From contig JABEVH010000076.1 of assembly GCA_013043915.1 (NCBI GenBank), positions 1-11,138 on the forward strand: a stretch of 11,138 nt of DNA. The letters run 5' to 3'. The position numbers were made by a program, and so were the translations under genes. Under the pieces are notes generated by a model that was given only the letters and a program-made list of their open reading frames with translations, searched no databases and was not told the origin of the DNA. The stretch comes from Pseudomonadales bacterium (GTDB lineage Bacteria > Pseudomonadota > Gammaproteobacteria > Pseudomonadales > Moraxellaceae). This document shows positions 1 through 6,186 of this stretch, one piece after another; position 1 is the first letter of the stretch, and each line of letters begins with the position of its first letter.

Positions 1-393
1 CTGCAAACCAGCCTGTTCAAGTATCCAGGCCAGCATGGTGCTCGTTGTGGTCTTACCATGCGTTCCGGCAACGGCCACCACATGCCTACCACGCAATACC
101 TCTGATGCCAGCCAGGCAGGCCCTGAGGTGTAGGGAATTTCTGCATTCAGCACATACTCAACCGCCGCATTACCACGACTAAGGGCATTACCAATAATCA
201 CAAGATCAGGATGCGGCTGCAGGTGCGAAGCTGCATAGCCTTCACACAAGGTGATACCCGCTGCCTGCAGTTGTGTACTCATGGGGGGATACACCGCCGT
301 ATCCGATCCGGTGACATCATGTCCTAAGTCTCGTGCAAGCAAGGCCAAAGACCCCATGAAGGTTCCACAAATACCTAAAATATGTATACGCAT
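1..393 (-). CDS. mpl: UDP-N-acetylmuramate:L-alanyl-gamma-D-glutamyl-meso-diaminopimelate ligase, N-terminal part (window-edge partial)
   Basis: Translating the minus strand from ATG at 393 gives 131 uninterrupted residues to the window edge. It begins MRIHILGICGTFMGSLALLA, the glycine-rich nucleotide-binding start of Mur ligases. Residues 31-42 include YPPMSTQL and residues 67-76 IIGNALSRGN, both typical of Mpl rather than MurC. The ATP-binding P-loop GTHGKTTT is at 110-117. Mpl proteins are usually about 450 residues, so roughly 70% lies outside the window. In the family, Mpl is a cytoplasmic enzyme that joins the recycled tripeptide L-Ala-gamma-D-Glu-mDAP to UDP-MurNAc, bypassing MurC, MurD and MurE in murein recycling. 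The RBS is weak. The gene is divergent from the nitroreductase, with 87 nt between the two chosen start codons. The family call is confident; intactness beyond the edge is unknown. Confidence 0.93.
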   Translation of the reverse strand, partial: MRIHILGICGTFMGSLALLARDLGHDVTGSDTAVYPPMSTQLQAAGITLCEGYAASHLQPHPDLVIIGNALSRGNAAVEYVLNAEIPYTSGPAWLASEVLRGRHVVAVAGTHGKTTTSTMLAWILEQAGLQ

Positions 394-451
394 GCTCAAC
401 CGAACCTGTTGTGAAAGTAGGTCATTTTCTTTTAACGTGTGCCCTACACGA

Positions 452-462
452 TGACACTGTCA
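452..462. promoter_or_regulatory. Perfect 11-bp palindrome in the mpl/nitroreductase intergenic region (possible operator)
   Basis: TGACA-C-TGTCA is a perfect dyad lying 18 nt upstream of the nitroreductase ATG and just before its RBS, in the short divergent region. A transcription-factor half-site pair is possible, but no regulator gene is adjacent and no second copy was noticed. It could be chance. It sits within the likely nitroreductase leader, so any binding would probably repress. Confidence 0.25.
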
Positions 463-480
463 CATTATGAGGGGACTACC

Positions 481-1161
481 ATGCCTGCTGCAAACGCTAT
501 GACACTGCTGGATGCTCTGGAACAACGCCGCTCTATACGGGGATTTCTTCCACAGCAGGTACCCGAGGATGTCCTGCACAGCATTTTTTCCCAAGCGCAA
601 TGGGCCCCTTCCAACTGCAATGTACAGCCCTGGCTGGTTTATGTAGCCTCTGGCGAATGTAGAAATGAGTTGCGCCAGCGCATGATGGATAAAGCCAGCA
701 ACATGCAACCTATCAAGCCTGATTACGACTTCCTGCCAGACTTCTCCGGCATTTACCGTCAGCGCCAAGTAGATTGTGCCGCCAAACTCTACGGAGAAAT
801 GGGCATAGCCCGCGATGACCGTGAAGGTCGTATGCGCGCCACCTTGCGCAACTTTGAAATGTTTGACGCGCCTCATATCGCTTTTATAGGTATGCCGCGC
901 CATTTTGGCGTCACCGTGGCTCTGGATGTAGGCATGTATGTACAAACCCTGATGCTGCTGATGACCTCCTATGGCATAGGATGCTGCGCTCAGGGATCCA
1001 TGCGTTATTATCCTGATGAGGTACGCGATGTATTTGGCCTGTCACAGGATACCGGAATTTTGCTAGGGCTATCATTTGGCTATGAGGATAAGGCCGTTGC
1101 GGCCAACCGTACTCGTGTTGGGCGTGCCCCCTTGTCAGAATGCGTTACTTTTAAAATTTGA
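481..1161 (+). CDS. Nitroreductase family protein (FMN-dependent NAD(P)H oxidoreductase)
   Basis: This 226-residue protein has the nitroreductase fold signatures. RRSIRGF at 16-22 is the N-terminal FMN-phosphate-binding arginine cluster, and WAPSNCNVQPW at 41-51 is the family's conserved P-S-N-x-Q-P-W element. A C-terminal segment, GIGCCAQGSM with the following YYPDEVRDVFGL and GLSFGYED, matches the typical second FMN-contact region. Family members are cytoplasmic homodimers that reduce nitroaromatics, quinones or other electrophiles with NAD(P)H; the substrate here cannot be read from sequence. I chose ATG 481 because GAGGGG at 469-474 gives a 6-nt spacing and the family homology begins at about residue 7. 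In-frame GTG 439 or ATG 451 would add 14 or 10 residues without family features. PurE starts 53 nt after the stop, so read-through into purEK is possible, although purE seems to have its own promoter. Confidence 0.88.
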   Translation: MPAANAMTLLDALEQRRSIRGFLPQQVPEDVLHSIFSQAQWAPSNCNVQPWLVYVASGECRNELRQRMMDKASNMQPIKPDYDFLPDFSGIYRQRQVDCAAKLYGEMGIARDDREGRMRATLRNFEMFDAPHIAFIGMPRHFGVTVALDVGMYVQTLMLLMTSYGIGCCAQGSMRYYPDEVRDVFGLSQDTGILLGLSFGYEDKAVAANRTRVGRAPLSECVTFKI

Positions 1162-1185
1162 CTCCCGTATCAAATTGCCGACAAT
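1158..1185 (+). promoter_or_regulatory. Candidate sigma-70 promoter for purEK
   Basis: TTGACT at 1158-1163 (5 of 6 to the -35 consensus) and GACAAT at 1180-1185 (4 of 6 to the -10 consensus) are separated by 16 nt. The -35 overlaps the nitroreductase stop codon. Predicted transcription would start near 1192, about 23 nt before the purE ATG, leaving a very short leader and no room for a riboswitch. No clear PurR-type palindrome is visible. Confidence 0.4.
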
Positions 1186-1214
1186 AGGCGGTTTTCCAGC
1201 CAAATGGGATATGT

Positions 1215-1721
1215 ATGAGCGCATCAGAAGTGGTCAAGGTAGGCTTGATCATGGGATCTCAGTCTGATTGGTCAACCATGCAACACGCAGCCTCTACCTT
1301 GCGCGACCTCGACGTGGCTTTCGCAGCCGAGGTCGTGTCGGCTCACCGTACCCCTGACCGGCTGGCCGAATACGCACGTAGTGCTAAACAGCGCGGATTG
1401 CAGGTCATTATCGCCGGTGCAGGTGGCGCTGCCCATCTACCAGGCATGTGCGCTGCATGGACACCTCTGCCTGTGCTTGGCGTACCTGTCGAATCAGCCA
1501 TACTCAAAGGTCAGGACTCCCTGTTGTCCATCGTACAGATGCCCGCGGGCATCCCTGTGGGCACCTTGGCTATTGGACGTTCAGGCGCCATCAATGCAGC
1601 CCTGTTAGCTGCTGCCATACTGGCTCTGCAGGATAGTGCCCTGGCAGAACGGCTAGATCTTTTTCGTCAGCAACAAACCCAACGCGTTCTTGACAACCCC
1701 GTACCAGGGTCCACCGCATGA
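1215..1721 (+). CDS. purE: N5-carboxyaminoimidazole ribonucleotide mutase (class I PurE)
   Basis: This 168-residue protein catalyses N5-CAIR to CAIR in de novo purine synthesis. All hallmark segments are present. GSQSDW is at 14-19 (phosphate and ribose binding), SAHRTP at 42-47 (includes the active-site His), AGAGGAAHLPGM at 67-78, and VLGVPVES at 88-94. QMPAGIPVGTLAIG at 108-121 is typical of the bacterial class I enzyme that works with PurK rather than the class II CO2-dependent form. Length is normal for the family (about 160-170). The ATG at 1215 has only a weak TGGGA upstream, but the first beta strand (KVGLIMGS) follows directly, so the start is well placed. Its TGA overlaps the purK ATG (ATGA), which indicates translational coupling. 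Family proteins form cytoplasmic homo-octamers. Confidence 0.97.
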   Translation: MSASEVVKVGLIMGSQSDWSTMQHAASTLRDLDVAFAAEVVSAHRTPDRLAEYARSAKQRGLQVIIAGAGGAAHLPGMCAAWTPLPVLGVPVESAILKGQDSLLSIVQMPAGIPVGTLAIGRSGAINAALLAAAILALQDSALAERLDLFRQQQTQRVLDNPVPGSTA

Positions 1722-2851
1722 GCCCTCGTCATCATCTAGGTGTGTTTGGAGGAGGCCAGCTCGGCCGTATGCTGGGATTGGCAGCCGCTCCTCTGGGCCT
1801 GTCTTGCAGCTTCTATGAACCTTCTGGCGCCGAATGTCCTGCGGCCTTATTGGGACCTATTCTGGGAGACCAGAAACACAGCCCTGAAGCCGTGCATGCC
1901 TTTCTGGACTCAGCCGATGTCTTTACCTATGAATTTGAAAATATTGATGTTGGGCTGGTGGAAAGGATAGCCCGGCACAAACCCGTGTATCCGGGGCTGG
2001 AATCATTGCGGCTAACCCAAAATCGACTCTATGAAAAATCCCTGTTTGCCGAGCTCAGCATACCGACCGCCACTTGGCTTGCGGTGAACAGTTTGGCCGA
2101 ACTTAAGACAGCGACAAGTGCTCTGGGATTGCCTCTGGTCTTGAAGACAACGACCCAGGGCTATGATGGAAAGGGACAATTTATACTGCGCTCAACAGGC
2201 GACTTGATGGATGCATGGCAACACCTGGGAACCAGTAGCCCGCTGATTGCGGAACAATTCATCGCCTTTCGTCGCGAAATGTCCATCATTGCTGTACGCG
2301 ATCAGCAAGGCAATACGGCCACCTACCCCCTGACAGAAAATATCCATCTAAAGGGGATACTGAGCCACTCATTGACCCCCGCTCCTGAAGTGACGCTCTC
2401 CACACAGCAAACCGCTAATCGCTATATTGATAGCTTACTCACCCGGCTTAACCATGTCGGTGTGCTGACACTTGAGCTCTTCGAAACAGATAACGGACTG
2501 CTGGCTAATGAAATGGCACCTCGCGTGCATAACAGCGGTCACTGGAGTATCGAAGGCGCCTTGTGCTCCCAGTTTGAGAACCATGTCCGTGCCGTGCTCG
2601 GACTTCCTTTGGGAGCAACCAGCTGCCCGCGTCCCACCGCCATGATCAACCTTATCGGCCAGATCCCCGAGCGAGCCGACATTCTAAGCATTCCTGGCGC
2701 ACACCTTCACCTTTATGGCAAAAGTCCGCGACCAGGGCGCAAACTTGGTCACATCACCTTGAGCGCTGACAGTCATGCCGAATTAAACCAGCTCATGCTC
2801 GACATCGCCCGGCATTTACCCAATCCCATGGCACTCAGTTTAAGGCCATAA
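1718..2851 (+). CDS. purK: N5-carboxyaminoimidazole ribonucleotide synthase (ATP-grasp PurK)
   Basis: This 377-residue ATP-grasp enzyme makes N5-CAIR from AIR, bicarbonate and ATP, feeding PurE. Visible signatures are GVFGGGQLGRM at 8-18 (N-terminal pre-ATP-grasp loop) and TYEFENI at 70-76. The ATP-grasp lysine and mobile loop KTTTQGYDGKGQ are at 143-154. NEMAPRVHNSGHWSIEG at 264-280 holds the metal-binding acidic residue and substrate-contact motif. GKSPRPGRKLGHI in the C-terminal domain is characteristic of PurK. Length and domain order are normal. The ATG overlaps the purE stop by 4 nt, so the two products are likely made together. The 3' end runs 17 nt into the 3' end of the opposing molybdoenzyme gene, leaving no intergenic terminator between the converging genes. 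Confidence 0.97.
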   Translation: MSPRHHLGVFGGGQLGRMLGLAAAPLGLSCSFYEPSGAECPAALLGPILGDQKHSPEAVHAFLDSADVFTYEFENIDVGLVERIARHKPVYPGLESLRLTQNRLYEKSLFAELSIPTATWLAVNSLAELKTATSALGLPLVLKTTTQGYDGKGQFILRSTGDLMDAWQHLGTSSPLIAEQFIAFRREMSIIAVRDQQGNTATYPLTENIHLKGILSHSLTPAPEVTLSTQQTANRYIDSLLTRLNHVGVLTLELFETDNGLLANEMAPRVHNSGHWSIEGALCSQFENHVRAVLGLPLGATSCPRPTAMINLIGQIPERADILSIPGAHLHLYGKSPRPGRKLGHITLSADSHAELNQLMLDIARHLPNPMALSLRP

Positions 2852-5102
2852 TCTCCACAGGTACGCCATTCAACACAGCAACACCGCTTAATGTATCGAC
2901 CGAGTTGGCATCAATAACATCATTGATGCTAACTCCGGCATGCGCCGCAGCTACCTGTAGTTGCACCCCCAAACGGTGATGCCCAAAACCATGCGGCATG
3001 GATACCACTCCTGGCATCATGGCATCGCTGATTTCTGCAGGTAACTCAACCTGACCTGTCACCGTGCTCACCCTGACCATTTGCCCCTCGCCCAGTCCAT
3101 AATGAGCAGCATCCTCCGGATGTATCATCAAGGTACAACGATCCGGACCTTTGACCAGGCGATACGAATTATGCATCCAGGAATTATTGCTACGCAGATG
3201 CCGGCGACCTATCATCACCAGCGAACGCGGCTCTACCGTGTCCAGCATTTGCCTGACACGCTGCATATCTTGCAGGTAAATCTCAGGGGCTAATTCAATA
3301 CACCCGCTCCGTGTTTGCAAACGCTCAGGAAAAGCAGGCATCAGAGGCCCCAGATCCAGACCGTGAGGTGCCTGACGCAGTCTTGCCATACTTAGCCCCT
3401 GCTGCTTGGATGACATCAGGCTGGAACTGCGTAAGCCCCGCCAAAAACCAGGAGCCTTGTTTTTTAGCAACGACTCCGCTTGCTCTGCAAGAGCACGCCC
3501 AGCCAGAAAATCCTGCAAAGCTGTTAGCGCCTTCACCCGGGTACCGTAAGGTCCGGCGCGCAACATCAGATCCAGCACGCCTTCCATACCGAGTCGTTCG
3601 ATCACTCGCTGCAGGGCACGCAACCTGAGACGCTGACTGCGCGTCTGACCACCTAAACGGACGATCAATTCAAAAAGAATTTGCCAGTCATGCTTTTGAC
3701 CCGCTGGCAAGGGCAACATCGGCGGGCTGTATCGAACGACATTGCGTACCGCCAGCATGTTAAATATCAGATCAAAATGCCCATGTTCCAAGGGACCCGA
3801 TGGTGGCAAAATGACATGGGCGTGCCTTGTGGTCTCGTTGATATAAATATCCATGGATACCATAAAATCCAACGAAGCCAGCGCTTCATCCATACGGACT
3901 CCTCCCGGTGCAGAAAGCACCGGATTGCCCGCATGAGTCACCAGAGCACGAATTTGCCCGTCCCCCGGTGTCAGTATCTCGTCGGCCAGGGTAGTTACCG
4001 GAAATTCACCACCAAACTCAGGCAGTCCCTTGACGCGTGAGTGAAAGCGGGCAAACCCACCGGGCTCTATACCCATACCGACCAGATCGATAGCTGGGTG
4101 GGTGAACATGGCCCCCCCTTCCCTGTCCAGGTTACCGGTCACTATATTAAGGGCTTGTATCAACCATAACGTGACCCCACCCAGACTCTGCGTGCAGGCG
4201 CCTACCCGCCCGTAAGCTACTGCATGGGGCGCATGACTGAATTCATGCGCCAACTCGAAAATAACTTGTGCTGGGATGCCTGTCAGCATTGTTACTTTTT
4301 CCGGAGTAAACTCAGCCACAGCCGCCTTAAGCTCATCCCAACCGTTAAGCATATTGAGTAAGCGTCCAGGCCGCTCCCAACCGTGAGCAAATATGGTTTG
4401 CAGCATAGCTGCCAGCATCAACGCATCACGACCTGGACGAATAGGCACATGACGATCAGCCTTCTCTGCCGTTTCGGTACGCCGTGGGTCAACAACAACC
4501 AACTTGCCACCACGTTGCTGCATGCTGCGCAAGCGACCCATGATGTTACCGGCACTCAGCAAGCTACCATTGGATGCCGCCGGGTTACCCCCAATACATA
4601 GAAAATAATCGGTACGATCAAGATCAGGAATCGCCAATAACATCTGATGTCCCATCATCTTCAGTGCGGCCAACATGGCTGGCAACTGATCGATGGATGT
4701 CGCTGAAAAACGTTGGCGAGCACCTAAAGCATGAATAAAAGGCGCCATGAACATCAATGCACTGGTATTATGCACGGTGGGATTGCCCGCATAGATACCT
4801 ATCGCGTTTCCACCATACTGCTTGCGAATTGCCAATAGTGAACGGGTCACCAGATCAAAGGCCTCATCCCAACTGATGGGTTCCCATCCCGTGGCTGTAC
4901 GGCGCACCGGTCCGCGCAACCGATCTGGATCTTCCTGCAGATCTTTCAACGCTACCGCTTTGGGGCAAACATGGCCACGTGAAAAGGGGTCCTGTTTGTC
5001 ACCCTTGACCGTCAAAACGCTGCCATCCTGATGCGTGATAACCACACCGCACATAGCTTCACACAAATGACAGGTTCGAAAATGTTCACTAGGCTGCATC
5101 AT
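2835..5102 (-). CDS. Stand-alone molybdopterin-dependent oxidoreductase with N-terminal [4Fe-4S] domain
   Basis: The chosen product is 755 residues and belongs to the DMSO-reductase superfamily (FdhF/BisC-like). The N-terminus carries C11-x2-C14-x3-C18-x27-C46, the ligand pattern of the Molybdop_Fe4S4 domain. The central Mo-bis-MGD domain shows FSATSIDQLP, DLDRTDYFLCIGGNPAASNG and VVVDPRRTETAEKADRHVPI. The C-terminal dinucleotide-binding domain shows RHLRSNNSWMHNSYRL and the segment around ALNGVPVEI/ANSVDTLSG. No Tat signal is visible, so it is probably cytoplasmic. No electron-transfer or membrane-anchor subunit is encoded nearby, so its partner and substrate are unknown. The ATG at 5102 is chosen for AAGGA at 5113-5117 (10 nt away); ATG 5099 is equally plausible, and an in-frame TTG at 5150 would add 16 residues. 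It follows the hydrolase gene by 50 nt, suggesting one transcript. Overall resemblance is to about 760-residue 'anaerobic dehydrogenase' proteins, not to dedicated nitrate or formate enzymes. Confidence 0.92.
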   Translation of the reverse strand: MMQPSEHFRTCHLCEAMCGVVITHQDGSVLTVKGDKQDPFSRGHVCPKAVALKDLQEDPDRLRGPVRRTATGWEPISWDEAFDLVTRSLLAIRKQYGGNAIGIYAGNPTVHNTSALMFMAPFIHALGARQRFSATSIDQLPAMLAALKMMGHQMLLAIPDLDRTDYFLCIGGNPAASNGSLLSAGNIMGRLRSMQQRGGKLVVVDPRRTETAEKADRHVPIRPGRDALMLAAMLQTIFAHGWERPGRLLNMLNGWDELKAAVAEFTPEKVTMLTGIPAQVIFELAHEFSHAPHAVAYGRVGACTQSLGGVTLWLIQALNIVTGNLDREGGAMFTHPAIDLVGMGIEPGGFARFHSRVKGLPEFGGEFPVTTLADEILTPGDGQIRALVTHAGNPVLSAPGGVRMDEALASLDFMVSMDIYINETTRHAHVILPPSGPLEHGHFDLIFNMLAVRNVVRYSPPMLPLPAGQKHDWQILFELIVRLGGQTRSQRLRLRALQRVIERLGMEGVLDLMLRAGPYGTRVKALTALQDFLAGRALAEQAESLLKNKAPGFWRGLRSSSLMSSKQQGLSMARLRQAPHGLDLGPLMPAFPERLQTRSGCIELAPEIYLQDMQRVRQMLDTVEPRSLVMIGRRHLRSNNSWMHNSYRLVKGPDRCTLMIHPEDAAHYGLGEGQMVRVSTVTGQVELPAEISDAMMPGVVSMPHGFGHHRLGVQLQVAAAHAGVSINDVIDANSVDTLSGVAVLNGVPVEIMALN

Positions 5103-5152
5103 AAAATCCACATCCTTGGGGTTAATAGGCGACCTCGTTAACCTGGGCAAAT

Positions 5153-6091
5153 CTACAACGTGGCGCGAAAGGCCAGATAGTCCTTGGCCGTTTGTGCCGG
5201 GTCCTCCAACATGGGGACATGTCCTATCCCCGACATGGTCAGGAGGCGAGCATGAGGCATCAAATGCACAAGAACTTCACCACTCTCCGGTTCGAGTATA
5301 TGATCTTCAGCACCCCAGACGATGAGCGTGGGAGTATCTAGTCCACGGACATGCGATTCCAGCGCATCCGCACTGATAGCACCCAGTATGCGTTTTTCCA
5401 AGGACTGATTATTGATTCTCGCCTGAGCCATGACATCCAGCATGGCTCGCGGCACATAAGGCGGTTTGGCCATAACATGGTGGTACAGCTCTACAAACTG
5501 ATCATCATTGGCGACGATTAATGGACTATGACCTTCTAGCCGTGCCAGCTGATTTAAATGTGTGCGAGGCACGCTCCAAACCCCACCCGGATCCAATAGC
5601 CACAGGCTATTGACCGAGGCCGAATATAGCGAAGCATAGACGGCTGCGATCTGACCACCCATGGAGTTACCTCCAATATCAACGCGATCAATCCCTAGCT
5701 GTTGCAGCAGATCGTGTAAATGCCTAGCCTGATCTTCTGGTGTGTATATATCAGAATCGGGGTGCGAAGACAGCCCAAACCCCATTTCATCAGGAATGAT
5801 AACGTGATAATGAGGCGTCAGATAACGGGCAACCCGGGTAAAATTATCCTTGTCGCCTCCAAAACCATGCAACAACAGTAGCGCAGGTCCTTGTCCTCCT
5901 TCCAGATAGTCATAATGCAATCCATCCGCAAGTTGAACGTGGTGTTCGGTTAATCCAGAACGACTTCGTTCCATAGCTAACGCCAGGTGGGTAGCTTGAA
6001 CGGGAAATATCTCTACACCTAAAACCAGCAAGACAGGCAGCACCAACGCCAAGATGACCAACGTCTTTACAACACGCCAAACCACTCCCAT
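5153..6091 (-). CDS. Membrane-anchored alpha/beta-fold hydrolase (lipase/esterase-like)
   Basis: This 312-residue protein has a single hydrophobic segment at about 7-26, after a short basic start, consistent with an uncleaved membrane anchor with the catalytic domain outside the cytoplasm. The catalytic apparatus is complete. The oxyanion-hole motif HGFGG is at 75-79, the nucleophile elbow GNSMGG has Ser143, the acid is Asp263 in VWGAEDHILEP, and the base is His291 in GIGHVPMLEDP. This architecture (N-terminal anchor plus about 280-residue fold) resembles the Moraxella/Psychrobacter-type lipases, but related hydrolases act on many esters or C-C bonds, so the substrate is undefined. ATG 6091 is preceded by GGGAG and AGGGG on the coding strand. 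It lies upstream of the molybdoenzyme gene in the same orientation, and its stop is 50 nt from that gene's likely ATG, so co-transcription is inferred. Confidence 0.9.
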   Translation of the reverse strand: MGVVWRVVKTLVILALVLPVLLVLGVEIFPVQATHLALAMERSRSGLTEHHVQLADGLHYDYLEGGQGPALLLLHGFGGDKDNFTRVARYLTPHYHVIIPDEMGFGLSSHPDSDIYTPEDQARHLHDLLQQLGIDRVDIGGNSMGGQIAAVYASLYSASVNSLWLLDPGGVWSVPRTHLNQLARLEGHSPLIVANDDQFVELYHHVMAKPPYVPRAMLDVMAQARINNQSLEKRILGAISADALESHVRGLDTPTLIVWGAEDHILEPESGEVLVHLMPHARLLTMSGIGHVPMLEDPAQTAKDYLAFRATL

Positions 6092-6121
6092 ACCCCTGCT
6101 CTCCCTGACCGCAAATGTGCC

Positions 6122-6143
6122 AAAAAATTAGTGATCCCACTAA
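6122..6143 (-). terminator. Rho-independent terminator after the REC-PAS-GGDEF-EAL gene
   Basis: Read on the minus strand, TTAGTG-ggat-CACTAA (plus-strand 6128-6143) forms a 6-bp stem with a 4-nt loop and is followed at once by a run of six T (plus-strand A at 6122-6127). It lies 44 nt beyond the stop of the signalling gene and ahead of the hydrolase start. It should end transcription of the former and separate it from the hydrolase-molybdoenzyme pair. The stem is short and A+T-rich, so efficiency may be modest. Confidence 0.6.
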
Positions 6144-6186
6144 AGCTGAGTGACTTTAATCTTTTTAAAGACAACTGAACAGATGA

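Noticed and set aside
460..945. 161-codon minus-strand ORF inside the nitroreductase
   Set aside because: It lies antisense to a clear nitroreductase, has no recognisable motif and has a composition expected of a shadow frame.
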